Assembly (NCBI RefSeq): GCF_023715895.1
Contig: NZ_JAMBOO010000001.1
Location: 1 to 64,000, forward strand
Direction of reading: 5' to 3'
DNA length: 64,000 bases
Origin: Domibacillus indicus
GTDB lineage: Bacteria; Bacillota; Bacilli; Bacillales; Domibacillaceae
A program made the translations under genes and the position numbers. The notes below the pieces were generated by a model. It did not search any database. It saw only the letters and a list, made by a program, of their open reading frames with translations, and had not been told where the DNA came from. Below, piece after piece: positions 41,017-50,650 of this stretch (its first letter is position 1; each line of letters begins with the position of its first letter).

Positions 41017-41834
41017 TCCATATTTTCATCAACTTCCCGGATGTATTTTTTTCCGGCAAAAAAGGATTGAAGCAATTGTTCTTCTGTCATGTCCCTGCCG
41101 CCTTTCACTTTAAGCGTGTGCGTCCGGTTCCGTTTAAACCTTCTGACCGTGTAAAGCAGGCGGTCTGATTTCAATACAGGCAGATCAAGCAGGCGCAGTG
41201 AAACCGGCTCATAATAGCGGGCCGTTAAAAATCGGATAAACATTACTTCTTTTTCTTTCCACATAACAAGAAGCTGGACTGCGACGTAGGAAGCCGTTAA
41301 AACGAGCTGGACGTAAAAGGGAAGCAGAACAACGGCTGCCCCCATCAGCAAAGCAAGCGACGCAAATGAAAAAAAGATCGACTGCTTGTACGCTTTGTAG
41401 TAAGGATGAAGTGTACATAGAAGGAGCTGAACCATTTTTCCCCCGTCAAGCGGCAGGACCGGAAGCAGATTAAACAAAAAAATAAAAGCATTTAATTGAA
41501 ACAGCAATTGTGATACATCTGCGCTGATCCAGCCGGCTTTTTGCATAAGTGTGCTTGCCGCAAGCATTGGGACATGCATAAAAGGACCAGAGATGACAAC
41601 GAGCCATTCCTCGACAAGCGGCCGTCCGGCATGCTCATCTGTTTCAAGCTTTCCACCAAATGGCAGGAATTCCATTTTGGTGATGCGCCAGCCTGCTGCT
41701 TTAGCGGCAGCGGCATGCCCCATTTCATGGACAAACAGAATGAGGGCGACACAAAGCCCTTCTAAAAAGAGACCTGTGGCAGCAGCAACAGCCCCAAACA
41801 GCCAGGTGATCGGATGAACGGATACCTTATTCAT
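41013..41834 (-). CDS. spoIVFB: Intramembrane zinc metalloprotease SpoIVFB
   Basis: 273 aa S2P-type protease. It cleaves pro-sigma-K in the outer forespore membrane. The zinc motif HEMGH is at residues 36-40 and the third ligand D130 lies in LPLDGGKM; about six membrane segments and a C-terminal CBS-like soluble part follow. Start overlaps spoIVFA by 8 bp, so the pair is coupled. BofC and BofA are not in this window. Confidence 0.93.
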   Translation of the reverse strand: MNKVSVHPITWLFGAVAAATGLFLEGLCVALILFVHEMGHAAAAKAAGWRITKMEFLPFGGKLETDEHAGRPLVEEWLVVISGPFMHVPMLAASTLMQKAGWISADVSQLLFQLNAFIFLFNLLPVLPLDGGKMVQLLLCTLHPYYKAYKQSIFFSFASLALLMGAAVVLLPFYVQLVLTASYVAVQLLVMWKEKEVMFIRFLTARYYEPVSLRLLDLPVLKSDRLLYTVRRFKRNRTHTLKVKGGRDMTEEQLLQSFFAGKKYIREVDENMD

Positions 41835-42264
41835 TTACATTCACTTTTCTGGAAGAAAGAATCTGGCCGTTTTTTCGTTCGATGAATTCAACCGATTTTC
41901 CAGAAGCGGCTCCAACCGGCTCCCCTTGTTTAATGCGTTCAAAAAGACGATACGAATGAGGACGCAGTCCCTTCACCTCCATTTCTGAACCATCTTCCTG
42001 CTGAATGACGATATATTCAGCGCCAACCCGTACCACTACGCCGTTTTGTTCCGCGGCGAGCAGGCTGTTTGTGCTGGCAACGAAAGTCTGCCTGTCATTT
42101 GTTTGATGCATAGCCGGCAATAAAGGACCGAATTGTTCCTCATATGCGGCCGAAAAAACGGCAAACGAAAAGTCACGGGTAAAGATGGTTTGCACAAAGG
42201 AGGTGTGCTGATTAACATGCACGGCCGCAAATAAGCAAACAGAAACGAGGACTTTCTTGATCAT
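41827..42264 (-). CDS. spoIVFA: SpoIVFA-like protein, short form
   Basis: 145 aa. A single N-terminal membrane segment (about 2-17) is followed by an AAYEEQFG segment like the one after the membrane helix of B. subtilis SpoIVFA, and a shortened beta-rich domain with GVVVRVGAEYIVIQQEDGSEMEV, a lysostaphin-like but metal-free fold. B. subtilis SpoIVFA is 264 aa, with a long cytosolic N terminus missing here. In that species it scaffolds BofA and SpoIVFB and is cleaved by SpoIVB. A clean GGGAGG precedes the ATG, so the short form is real. Confidence 0.75.
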   Translation of the reverse strand: MIKKVLVSVCLFAAVHVNQHTSFVQTIFTRDFSFAVFSAAYEEQFGPLLPAMHQTNDRQTFVASTNSLLAAEQNGVVVRVGAEYIVIQQEDGSEMEVKGLRPHSYRLFERIKQGEPVGAASGKSVEFIERKNGQILSSRKVNVNE

Positions 42265-42304
42265 CAGAATCCCTCCCGCCTGCTTATGTATATGCCGTCT
42301 AAAG

Positions 42305-42337
42305 AAAAAAAGCCGCTTTAAAAAAGCGGCTTTTTTT
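42305..42337 (-). terminator. Terminator of minD
   Basis: A 15-bp stem, 42305-42319 with 42323-42337, with GCCGC core, partly inside the minD stop region, with a T run after it on the minus strand. Confidence 0.85.
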
Positions 42338-43142
42338 ATCGGCTCATGCCAATAAATCGTTTGAACTTCGTGAGAAACGTATCCTTTTCCTGATCAAGCG
42401 GCTGAAGCGGAACCGACTCGCCGAGTATACGGCGGGCGATGTTCCGATATGCGATTGAAGCGCGGTTGTTCGGATTATGCGCAACCGGCTCTCCGTTATG
42501 AGACGATTTAATGACCTCATCATCATCTGCTACAATCCCGATCAGCTCAATCGACAAATGAGCAGCTACTTCATCCACATCCAGCATGTCACCTTCTTTG
42601 ACCATATGATTGCGGATCCGGTTTACCACAAGCTTTGGCGGTGCCATGCCTTCTTCTTTTTCCAAAAGACCGATTACACGGTCTGCATCCCGGACGGACG
42701 ACTTTTCCGGTGTAGTCACGACAATGGCGCGGTCTGCGCCAGCTACAGCGTTTTTATATCCCTGCTCAATTCCAGCGGGGCAGTCAATTAAAATATAATC
42801 GTAATCTTGTTTTAATTCATCGACCAATTTTTTCATTTGCTCAGGCGTAACAGCAGACTTATCGGTCGTTTGGGCAGCCGGCAGCAAATAGAGGAGATCA
42901 TTAAAACGCTTGTCCTTCACAAGAGCCTGATGCGTTTTGCACCGCTCCTCCACTACGTCAACAAGGTCATAAATAATCCGATTTTCAAGTCCCATGACTA
43001 CATCCAGGTTACGAAGACCGATATCTGTGTCAATGAGACATACTTTTTTCTCCTGCAGCGCAAGCGCTGTACCGAGATTGGCGGTCGTTGTTGTTTTGCC
43101 GACTCCGCCTTTTCCAGAAGTAATGACAATTGCTTCCCCCAC
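42336..43142 (-). CDS. minD: Septum site-determining ATPase MinD
   Basis: 268 aa ParA-type ATPase that recruits MinC to the membrane to block polar division. The deviant Walker A GKGGVGKTTTT is at residues 10-20, DTDIGLRNLD at about 38-47, and the C-terminal amphipathic helix FLTKFKRFIGMSR anchors it in the membrane. GTG start directly after the minC stop (TAAGTG). It is last gene of mreB-mreC-mreD-minC-minD. Confidence 0.97.
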   Translation of the reverse strand: MGEAIVITSGKGGVGKTTTTANLGTALALQEKKVCLIDTDIGLRNLDVVMGLENRIIYDLVDVVEERCKTHQALVKDKRFNDLLYLLPAAQTTDKSAVTPEQMKKLVDELKQDYDYILIDCPAGIEQGYKNAVAGADRAIVVTTPEKSSVRDADRVIGLLEKEEGMAPPKLVVNRIRNHMVKEGDMLDVDEVAAHLSIELIGIVADDDEVIKSSHNGEPVAHNPNNRASIAYRNIARRILGESVPLQPLDQEKDTFLTKFKRFIGMSR

Positions 43143-43820
43143 TTAAAAGCCCCCTTTAAACGTCGATAAATCAGGACGCAAATATTTCAATACTTGCAGC
43201 CGATCAATCACCAATTGTTGTGCTTCATTAATAAACGCGCATTCCGATTCTGTAACGTCTTCTTCATCATATCGGTCTGGTGAACGGGTTAAATGACTGC
43301 TGATCCGCAGCTGGGACGGCATCATTTTTCCAGCGGCAATCACCGCATTGTCATTTCCATAGCAGCCCGCGTGCGCCATGCCTTTCAGCGCCCCCATGAT
43401 AAAAATGCTTCCTCCTGCCATCACAGCACCGCCAGGATTTACATCCCCAATCAGCAGTAAATCTCCCGGCACTTCCAGCACCTGACCGGAACGGATACGG
43501 CCTGTATATGAAACAATTTCATTTTCTTCTTTCCATTGTATAGCTTCGTCAATTGTCAGCACGTTGGACTTGATGTCTTCGACAACTAGGTGACGGCGCT
43601 GCCTGATCAGCTGACGCAGTTCTTCTTTTTCTTCTTCAGTCAAATATCGGTTCCCTGTTTGAACCGTGACTGTAATGAGTGCATTTTCGCCGTCTTTTGT
43701 AACGGCATCTAATTTTTCGGTTAATTCCTCTATTAATTCATTATAGGAACATTTATCACTTAACTGAAGAGTCAGGCCGTCTTTCGTCCCTTTAATGACG
43801 ACATTTTGACTTTGTTTCAT
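43143..43820 (-). CDS. minC: Septum site-determining protein MinC
   Basis: 225 aa. The N-terminal FtsZ-inhibiting domain (1-100) is joined to a C-terminal beta-helix MinC_C domain (about 105-205, with GDVNPGGAVMAGGSIFIMGAL) that dimerises and binds MinD. GAGGTGG precedes the ATG. Between mreD and minD. Confidence 0.96.
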   Translation of the reverse strand: MKQSQNVVIKGTKDGLTLQLSDKCSYNELIEELTEKLDAVTKDGENALITVTVQTGNRYLTEEEKEELRQLIRQRRHLVVEDIKSNVLTIDEAIQWKEENEIVSYTGRIRSGQVLEVPGDLLLIGDVNPGGAVMAGGSIFIMGALKGMAHAGCYGNDNAVIAAGKMMPSQLRISSHLTRSPDRYDEEDVTESECAFINEAQQLVIDRLQVLKYLRPDLSTFKGGF

Positions 43821-43886
43821 AGAAAGTATCCCACCTCTGTACGTCTCAATATTCGACAGCGCTATCCGATATTCCTTTTTTCTCTC

Positions 43887-44399
43887 TTAATCGAACACTT
43901 TTTTCAATTTCAAAAAAGCACCTCGGAGCGGGATGGCAAACAAAATGTAAAAAAGAGCGTTTAACACAAGCGTTGCCAAAAGCCGCATATAGGTGAACTG
44001 CTCAAATGAAAAGGTTGTCCGCTGTACGAGCACATTCAATCCGTACATGACCAATTCAAGCAGGGCAATATCAAACAACACGATAACGAGAAAAACAGGC
44101 AGCGTACCATGAAGCCATTTCGTCAGCATGGATGTTATGTAAACGATAAGCGGCAGGAAAAAGAAATAGGCGCCTAGAAGCCCTGTATAAAACATATCAA
44201 ATAAAAAGCCGAAGAAAAAGCCATATTTTATAGCTGTATTCCGGTCAAAGAAAACAGACATAAACAAAAGGCCAATGATAAAAAAACGCGGAACCGGCAT
44301 GTAGGCCCCGTCAAAGGCCTGTTCTGAAAAAAAGATCATAAACACACTATCACTATAAAACAGGGCGGTCATTAAAAGAGGAAGGAGCGCTTTTTTCAC
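43887..44399 (-). CDS. mreD: Rod shape-determining protein MreD
   Basis: 170 aa integral membrane protein with five predicted segments. It acts with MreC and the elongasome. GTG start overlaps the mreC stop by 4 bp. Confidence 0.93.
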   Translation of the reverse strand: MKKALLPLLMTALFYSDSVFMIFFSEQAFDGAYMPVPRFFIIGLLFMSVFFDRNTAIKYGFFFGFLFDMFYTGLLGAYFFFLPLIVYITSMLTKWLHGTLPVFLVIVLFDIALLELVMYGLNVLVQRTTFSFEQFTYMRLLATLVLNALFYILFAIPLRGAFLKLKKVFD

Positions 44400-45289
44400 A
44401 TTCCTTCCTCCTCAACCACTACCTGCTGGCGGTCTTCTTCTTCAGGCAGTACTTTTGTCATTTTACGCTTGGACACCATAACGTGTTCCAAATCGTAAAA
44501 GCTTGCGGCCGGTTTGACAAGTGCTGTCTGCGTTAAACCAAACTCATCCGGAACAAGCTCTGATACCTTTCCAATCACCAGGCCTTTCGGGAAAACGCCG
44601 CCAAGGCCGGATGTTGTGACAGCTTGTCCTTTTTTCACTTTCGCATCGGATGGAATCTTCGTTAGTTGAAGCATTTGTTTTTCTTCATCATATCCTTCAA
44701 TAAGCCCATAAACGGTTTTGTCGCCTTGGACAAGCGCCGAAACGCGGTTGTTTGAATCGTGAGCCGACAAAAGCTGCACAGTAGACGTGAACTTTGACGT
44801 ACTCTGTACTTTTCCGACCAAGCCGCTCGCTGTCATCACTGCCATATCCGGCTCAATCCCATTTGATTCTCCTTGATCGATGGTAATCAGCTCATACCAG
44901 CGGTCAGGATTGCGGGCAATGACCGTTGCCTGCACGGGCTCGTAATCAGCCAGGCTGTCTTCTTTCTCAAGCACTTTACGGAGTTCGGCATTATCTTTTT
45001 CAAGACGCGCCACGTCACTTTCCAGCTGGGCAAGCTCTTCCAAGTGAGTGCGAAGCTTTTCATTTTCTTCATATGTATGGCGCAATCTGCTTACATCGTC
45101 AAAAAAAGACTCCACAGCACCCGCGGGCTTCGACACAATATTCTGCCCGAAACCTGTTACGTCTTTAATAAATTTTTCCGACCAAGTGATGTTCTCCCGG
45201 TCCCGCATGGAAAAACCAATCATAGCAACAAGAAGAATAATACTGCCGAGCAATATAATCAACCGCTTGTTTGTTAAAAAGTGCGGCAT
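44396..45289 (-). CDS. mreC: Rod shape-determining protein MreC
   Basis: 297 aa. One N-terminal membrane segment (about 8-27), a coiled coil (about 60-110), then the extracytoplasmic beta-barrel domain with PDRWYELITIDQGESNG and GGVFPKGL. Start at 45289 has GAGGTGG 6 nt upstream; an ATG 9 bp earlier is the alternative. It links MreB with cell wall synthases. Confidence 0.95.
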   Translation of the reverse strand: MPHFLTNKRLIILLGSIILLVAMIGFSMRDRENITWSEKFIKDVTGFGQNIVSKPAGAVESFFDDVSRLRHTYEENEKLRTHLEELAQLESDVARLEKDNAELRKVLEKEDSLADYEPVQATVIARNPDRWYELITIDQGESNGIEPDMAVMTASGLVGKVQSTSKFTSTVQLLSAHDSNNRVSALVQGDKTVYGLIEGYDEEKQMLQLTKIPSDAKVKKGQAVTTSGLGGVFPKGLVIGKVSELVPDEFGLTQTALVKPAASFYDLEHVMVSKRKMTKVLPEEEDRQQVVVEEEGM

Positions 45290-45392
45290 GAATTCCACCT
45301 CAGTTTTCTAAGCATTCAAAACGGTGAGGCTGGTTCAACGCGCACCGGAAAACCGGTTAAGACGCGCGGAGAACCGGCCTCATCGTCAAGGA

Positions 45393-46403
45393 TTATTTGT
45401 TTTTAAACAGATGAATGTGATCCAATGCAAGACCCGTTCCTACTGCAACACAGTCAAGTGGATTTTCGGCAATAATAACTGGCATATTGGTTTCCTTGCT
45501 GATCACCTTGTCTAAATTGCGCAGCAACGCACCGCCGCCCGTTAGTACAATACCGCGGTCCATAATATCGGCCGCTAATTCCGGAGGCGTTTTTTCCAAG
45601 GTACTTTTTACCGTTTCTACAATAGCGTAAACTGTGTCTTTTAGCGCATCTGCTATTTCTTGTGCGGTAATTTCAATCGTTTTCGGCAATCCTGTCAACA
45701 AATCACGGCCGCGGATTTCCAAGTTTGGAATGCCTTCCGCATCACCGGCTGACCCGATTTCCATTTTAATCATTTCTGCTGTCCGGTCTCCAATCAGCAA
45801 ATTGTACTGCTTGCGGATATACGCAATAATCGCATCATCCATTTCATCACCGGCAATCCGAAGTGATTCGCTTGTCACAATACCGCCAAGCGAAATAATC
45901 GCGACTTCTGTCGTACCGCCGCCGATATCTACTACCATGCTTCCCGTTGGTTCCCATACAGGAAGATTGGCCCCGATGGCTGCTGCAAACGGCTCTTCAA
46001 TCGGATAAGCATCCCGTGCCCCTGCCTGGCGTGTCGCATCAATTACCGCGCGGCGTTCAACGGCTGTAATGCCAGATGGCACACAAACCATTACATACGG
46101 CTTGCTTGATAGGAAGCCGCTTGCACCTTTTGTCGCCTGCTTAATGTAGTACTTAATCATCGTGGCTGTTGTTTCATAGTCGGCAATAACACCGTCTTTC
46201 ATCGGGCGAGTGGCAATGATATTACCCGGTGTCCGGCCGATCATGTTGCGTGCATCATTTCCAACTGCCACGATCTGTTTTGTATCTGTCTGCAATGCAA
46301 CAACAGATGGCTCCCGTACAATAACACCTTTTCCTTTTGCATAAACAAGTGTATTCGCTGTTCCAAGGTCGATGCCAAGGTCACGGCTCCCAATTCCAAA
46401 CAT
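45393..46403 (-). CDS. mreB: Rod shape-determining actin homologue MreB
   Basis: 336 aa. Actin-fold ATPase that orients lateral wall synthesis. [17 protein letters not shown] at the N terminus (phosphate 1), [11 protein letters not shown] (phosphate 2), and [13 protein letters not shown] (adenosine motif) are all visible. First gene of the mre-min operon, with TATAAT at 46508-46513 about 105 bp upstream as a likely promoter. Confidence 0.97.
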   Translation of the reverse strand: MFGIGSRDLGIDLGTANTLVYAKGKGVIVREPSVVALQTDTKQIVAVGNDARNMIGRTPGNIIATRPMKDGVIADYETTATMIKYYIKQATKGASGFLSSKPYVMVCVPSGITAVERRAVIDATRQAGARDAYPIEEPFAAAIGANLPVWEPTGSMVVDIGGGTTEVAIISLGGIVTSESLRIAGDEMDDAIIAYIRKQYNLLIGDRTAEMIKMEIGSAGDAEGIPNLEIRGRDLLTGLPKTIEITAQEIADALKDTVYAIVETVKSTLEKTPPELAADIMDRGIVLTGGGALLRNLDKVISKETNMPVIIAENPLDCVAVGTGLALDHIHLFKNK

Positions 46404-46539
46404 GTAGTGTATCTCCCTTTCCTCAATAGACCCTTTTTATCGTGATCATTTCACTAGATATGGCTGTTTTAAAATGTGTGAAAAGCTTCTCAAAAACCAT
46501 AACTTATATTATAGCGGAACGAAAAAAAAAAGCATAGCG

Positions 46540-47247
46540 TTATAAATAACCTTTTTCTTTCAAACTCACATATTTCTTCTCACCTATAATCAAATGGTCG
46601 AGGATATCAATGCCTAATATTTTTCCGCACTCCACCAGCCGTTTAGTTACATCGATGTCTTCACGGCTCGGAGACGGGTCGCCCGATGGATGATTATGCA
46701 GACAGACAATCGAAGCAGCGGAACGGCGGAATGCTTCTTTAAAGACCTCGCGCGGATGGACAATCGAAGCATTCAAGCTGCCAATAAACAGCGTTTGTTT
46801 GTGCATCACCTGGTTTTTTGTGTTTAAGTAAAGTGCAACAAAATGCTCCTGGCTTAAGAAGCGCATTTCTTCCATCATATAATTAGCGGCATCTTCCGGA
46901 GAGCGGATGGTAAAACGCTCATCATACTTTAAGCGTTCTATACGCCGCCCTATTTCAACGGCCGCCATCAGCTGAATCGCTTTGGCGCTTCCTATTCCTT
47001 TGAGGGATGTAATTTCTTCAAGCGAGGCATCCTTGAGCAGGCGCAGGCCTTCAAAGTGGATTAAAATGCGATTGGACAGCTGCAGAACCGACTCTTCTTT
47101 TGAACCGGTACGAAGTAAAATAGCGAGGAGTTCATGGTTGGATAAACTGTGCGGACCGCTCGCGATCATTCTTTCACGCGGGCGGTCGTGCGGCGGAACA
47201 TCCCGTATCATCAGCGGCTGAGACGGGATTGTTTTATCATGGGTCAT
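46540..47247 (-). CDS. radC: RadC family JAB-domain protein
   Basis: 235 aa. N-terminal helix-hairpin-helix (LKGIGSAKAIQL), then a JAMM-type domain with HNHPSGDPSPSREDI (about 180-194). Sequence matches RadC/YsxA; a DNA-repair role is no longer firmly supported and the real activity is unsettled. Between maf and mreB. Confidence 0.93.
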   Translation of the reverse strand: MTHDKTIPSQPLMIRDVPPHDRPRERMIASGPHSLSNHELLAILLRTGSKEESVLQLSNRILIHFEGLRLLKDASLEEITSLKGIGSAKAIQLMAAVEIGRRIERLKYDERFTIRSPEDAANYMMEEMRFLSQEHFVALYLNTKNQVMHKQTLFIGSLNASIVHPREVFKEAFRRSAASIVCLHNHPSGDPSPSREDIDVTKRLVECGKILGIDILDHLIIGEKKYVSLKEKGYL

Positions 47248-47265
47248 TTGGATTCTTCCCTTCTT

Positions 47266-47850
47266 TCAATCGCGGACCGGCCCGTCCTCAAGAAGGCCCA
47301 ATTGATTCAAGCGGCGGTGAAGTGAGGAAACCGGAAGTCCCACTACATTAAAATAATCACCGTGAATCGCTTTAACAAAAAGCGCGCCGGCTGTTTGAAT
47401 TCCATAGCTGCCTGCTTTATCAAATGGGTCACCTGTCTTGATATAAGCTGCGATCTCCGCTTTTGTCAGTTCCCAAAATTCAACATCAGTTTTTTCATGA
47501 AAGACCACTTTTTCATTTTTCAAGAGAATGGCCACACCGGTATAAACGGCATGGTGACGGCCGGAAAGCCTGCAAAGCATGTCCATCGCCTCCTGCTCGG
47601 TTTCCGGCTTTCCAAGAATACGATCGTCAACAGACACAACGGTATCCGCACCGATCACTACTTTATCCGGATATTCAGCCAAAACAGCTTCTGCTTTTCG
47701 AAGAGCAAGCTGCTCAACTGCCTGAGCCGGATGCATTCCAGGTATGATGGTTTCGTCCGTATTGGCCGCATGAACGGTAAAAGGAATGTTCACTTGAGCA
47801 AGCAATTCTTTTCTGCGGGGCGATGATGAAGCCAAAATAATGTGGGTCAA
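47266..47850 (-). CDS. maf: Maf-family nucleotide pyrophosphatase
   Basis: 194 aa. It hydrolyses dTTP/UTP or modified nucleotides to monophosphates and is linked to septum inhibition. The ASSSPRRKELL motif is at residues 7-17, GADTVV at about 67-72, and DKAGSYGIQ at about 144-152. TTG start with AAAGGTG upstream. Confidence 0.93.
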   Translation of the reverse strand: MTHIILASSSPRRKELLAQVNIPFTVHAANTDETIIPGMHPAQAVEQLALRKAEAVLAEYPDKVVIGADTVVSVDDRILGKPETEQEAMDMLCRLSGRHHAVYTGVAILLKNEKVVFHEKTDVEFWELTKAEIAAYIKTGDPFDKAGSYGIQTAGALFVKAIHGDYFNVVGLPVSSLHRRLNQLGLLEDGPVRD

Positions 47851-47942
47851 AGAGGATCACCTTTCCTTTTGGTTGGATATAAAGAGTCATTGGGAGTTAC
47901 GCGTTTATCATATCAAACAAACATACCGGCAAACAAATAAAA

Positions 47943-47961
47943 CCCGCCGGATGGAGGCAGG
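47943..47961 (-). terminator. Terminator of spoIIB
   Basis: A 6-bp GC stem (47943-47948 with 47956-47961) followed by TTTTATTT on the minus strand. Confidence 0.55.
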
Positions 47962-48555
47962 CTAGGGTGACAGAATCGAGGCGGCTTCTTCCAGCTGCTG
48001 ATCCTCTGCCGCTTTTTTTAACACTTTTTCTTCTTCGCTTGAAACAGTGACTTTCGTTTCTTTTACATAAGCGGCTGTTCCGTCCGATTCCAATTGCTGC
48101 TCGGCTTGATCCGCTTCGGGTTTGGAGAAAAAAACACCGTAGATCATGCTGTATTGCTTCTCTGATGAAAGGACAGCGGCCCGCTCTTCTGATGCAGCAG
48201 CTGCTTCGTCTGCTGCCGATTTTGTAGAATAAAGCCCTCCTTGAAGAACAAACAGCGAAATATTTTTTTCGGAAGCAGCTATTCCTTTTTCGGCCGGCTC
48301 CTCTGCTGACGGCGCCGCTTGCTCAGAAGGCGTACCCGATGCCTGCACTTGTTTGGCTGATTTTTGATCCGGAACCGCGCTCATCATTAACAGCCCGAAC
48401 ACACTGCCTGTTAAAAGAGCAGCAAAAATAATTAGGATTCCCGTCCCTGCTTTTAAAGCAGGCTTTTTTTTCGGCTTCGGCAGTACCGTTTCTTCACCGG
48501 GAAGCTGCCAAATCAATACCTCTCCATCCCGGCGTGTCCAGTCCGGCTCTTCCAT
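47962..48555 (-). CDS. spoIIB: SpoIIB-like SPOR-domain sporulation protein
   Basis: 197 aa. A cytoplasmic N terminus (LIWQLPGEETVLPKPKKK), one membrane segment (about 33-56), an Ala/Glu-rich linker, and a SPOR-type domain (about 100-180, LFVLQGGLYSTKSAADEAAA and YGVFFSKPEADQAEQQL). SpoIIB helps engulfment. Located between maf and comC as in B. subtilis. Start at 48555 follows AGAGGAGG; upstream frame is not plausible. It is shorter than the B. subtilis protein (332 aa). Confidence 0.82.
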   Translation of the reverse strand: MEEPDWTRRDGEVLIWQLPGEETVLPKPKKKPALKAGTGILIIFAALLTGSVFGLLMMSAVPDQKSAKQVQASGTPSEQAAPSAEEPAEKGIAASEKNISLFVLQGGLYSTKSAADEAAAASEERAAVLSSEKQYSMIYGVFFSKPEADQAEQQLESDGTAAYVKETKVTVSSEEEKVLKKAAEDQQLEEAASILSP

Positions 48556-48598
48556 GTTTATCCCTCCTCTCTTAAACATACGGCTTATAGAAAGCAAA

Positions 48599-48627
48599 AA
48601 GAACAGAATAAATATTATTCTGTTCTT
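48599..48627 (-). terminator. Terminator after comC
   Basis: A 13-bp perfect AT-rich hairpin, 48599-48611 with 48615-48627, between the comC and spoIIB genes with a short T run on the minus strand. Confidence 0.6.
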
Positions 48628-48691
48628 ATAATTTTTAATAGACAAGATGATCACTAGATACGTTTCTTTACACCTGTTTTTCAAAAGAAAC

Positions 48692-49199
48692 TTAAGTACA
48701 ATCAATAAATATATTACCTTTAAAATAAGCTAGCAATGTACCCATCGAAATAAATGGAGCGAAAGGGACAGGTTCTTTTCTTTTTATTATTCCAAAAAAT
48801 AAAAGAATAAGACTTATGACAGCTCCAAAGAAACAAGCAAGGAAAAAAGCTAGCAGAATCAATTTAAATCCTAATGTAAATCCAAGCAGCGCAAACAATT
48901 TAATATCTCCTCCGCCAATTCCTCCCCTTGATAACATAGCAAATGCTGCTAATACACCAAAAGTGAATAAAGCGGCTAATAAAGAGTTTCCCCAAGATTC
49001 TAGGGGCTTAATAAGCCATATAGGAAATATGATGCTTCCAAAAACCAGTAAGATTTTATTTGGAATAAGCATATAAACAAGATCTGAAACAATAAGAATA
49101 CTAAGTAACGAAATAAGCAGAAAGGCGTATAAAAAAGATAACGACCAGCCAAAAGTTTGATATGCAAATACAAAAAGCAGTGGTGTAACGAGCTCCATT
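48692..49199 (-). pseudogene. comC: comC 3' part (prepilin peptidase catalytic domain)
   Basis: This is the C-terminal 168 codons plus one base of a split prepilin peptidase (A24). It holds both aspartate motifs (VSDLVYMLIPN and GGGDIKLF) and five or more membrane segments. It lacks the N-terminal Cys4 methyltransferase domain, found at 50668-50894. The ATG at 49198 is an internal codon made to look like a start by the insertion; no ribosome site is present. ComC processes the ComG pseudopilins needed for DNA uptake. Confidence 0.88.
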
Positions 49200-49311
49200 T
49201 TGAACTACCACCCACTTACCTGACGGTTGAAGTGAAGGATTCCTGGGCAAGGGGACCTTCGACCCCCAGTAATCAGGCTAACCCCGTATTCCAACGGTTT
49301 TATGACCAATC
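49184..49311 (-). ncRNA. Predicted omega RNA with guide
   Basis: The sequence after the tnpB stop to the element end has GC hairpins (CTGGG…CCCAG, GGGGTC…) and ends in TTCAA, which is the usual scaffold-guide junction. The guide would be the first ~16-20 nt of comC beyond the element (49199 downward). Inferred from family behaviour; not shown by sequence alone. Confidence 0.5.
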
Positions 49312-50535
49312 TTAAATAGACTGAAGTGAAAGAAGCCGAAGGGCTTCTTTTTTAATATTCAGGCTCGCATTCAGGTCCCGGTCGTGACACACACCGCAGG
49401 ATGGACACTCCCACACCCGGACAGCAAGACTCTTTACATCCTTATGCTGGTGGCCACACCCGGAACAGAGCTGGCTTGATGGGAAGAACGGATCGACTTT
49501 TATAATCGTCCGTCCGTACCACTTTGCTTTGTAGGCGAGCATTTCGTTGAATCTCGACCATGACGCATCGTGAATCCGCTTGCTTAGTTTTTTGTTTTGG
49601 ACGAGATTCTTCACTGACAAATTCTCCACTGCGATCACTTGGTTTTCATGAACGAGCCTGGTCGTCAGCTTGTGAAGAAAATCCTCTCTTGTGTGTTTGA
49701 TTTTTTCGTGCAGTTTAGCAATCTGGGCTTTATTTTTTTTCCACGATTTCGAACCTTCTTTTTTACGTGCAAACGCACGCTGAAGAAAGGCTAGTCGCTT
49801 TTCGTATTTTTGGTAGTATTTCGGGTTGGCAATGGATTCACCATTGGAGAGCACGGCAAACTCTTTTAATCCCAGATCAATGCCAACGGCATCCTTGGTG
49901 CTTGGTTTGTACGGGGAATAAGGCATCTCGCAAATGAACGAAATAGAATACCGGCCGGTGCTGCTTCGGCGTACGGTGACACGCTTAATGTCACCTTCAA
50001 TGTTTCGGGACTTGGAAAAACGAATCCAGCCGAGTTTCGGCAGCTGAACGCGATTGTCTACGATTTTAATATTGTGATTTGTCATTTTGGTTGTGTAGCT
50101 TTGGACTGGGTTTTTCTTGCTTTTGAATGTTGGATGGCCCTTAAAGTCATACGCCGTTGGCGTGTAGCCTTCTGCACATTTTTTAACGGCTCGTTTTTTT
50201 AATTCTTTTTTCGGCTGATCCTTATATTTTTTGAATCCTTCGTACTGATATTCGATGCTTGCCTGAAGAGCAATACTGTCAGAATCAGACAACCATTTGA
50301 ACGTTTCCTTTAGCCCAGGGAGGAGCTTTTTAGCGGCTGTTTCTGTATACCGTTTTTTTGTTTTTTCAAAACTCTTGATGTTTTCATTTAATATATAATT
50401 GTAGACAAACCGGCAGCAGCCGATCGTTTGGTTAATCAGTTGTTTTTGCTCGTCACTTGGATGGATTTTAAACCGAAATGCTTTAAAATGAAGGTTCTTT
50501 TTTTCATCTTTTTTGGTTTTTATCATCTTCCTCAC
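49312..50535 (-). CDS. tnpB: RNA-guided endonuclease TnpB
   Basis: 407 aa. RuvC-like nuclease with all catalytic residues visible: D220 in GIDLG, E304 in AVENLS, and the DRD at 385-387 in HDRDLNASLNI. The zinc finger C357/C360/C377/C380 (CSGC…CPSC) is intact, and the N-terminal HTH_OrfB-type region is present. In the family it cuts DNA matching the omega RNA guide next to a TAM. It looks active rather than decayed. The longest ATG start is kept; MIKTKK is an alternative. Confidence 0.95.
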   Translation of the reverse strand: MRKMIKTKKDEKKNLHFKAFRFKIHPSDEQKQLINQTIGCCRFVYNYILNENIKSFEKTKKRYTETAAKKLLPGLKETFKWLSDSDSIALQASIEYQYEGFKKYKDQPKKELKKRAVKKCAEGYTPTAYDFKGHPTFKSKKNPVQSYTTKMTNHNIKIVDNRVQLPKLGWIRFSKSRNIEGDIKRVTVRRSSTGRYSISFICEMPYSPYKPSTKDAVGIDLGLKEFAVLSNGESIANPKYYQKYEKRLAFLQRAFARKKEGSKSWKKNKAQIAKLHEKIKHTREDFLHKLTTRLVHENQVIAVENLSVKNLVQNKKLSKRIHDASWSRFNEMLAYKAKWYGRTIIKVDPFFPSSQLCSGCGHQHKDVKSLAVRVWECPSCGVCHDRDLNASLNIKKEALRLLSLQSI

Positions 50536-50622
50536 CCTTGAACACTTGTTCTATACCTAATTATACCATTTTAGCCATAGAGCGTTCAAGGAAAAAGAAT
50601 GACTGAAAGAGCAACGATTCAT

Positions 50623-50650
50623 CCCCCACTTAGCAAGCTTGAAGTGGGGG
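50623..50650 (-). repeat. Left-end subterminal palindrome of the IS element
   Basis: A 9-bp stem CCCCCACTT/AAGTGGGGG (50623-50631 with 50642-50650) with a 10-nt loop. IS200/IS605 elements carry such hairpins at the ends as TnpA recognition sites. Confidence 0.7.
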
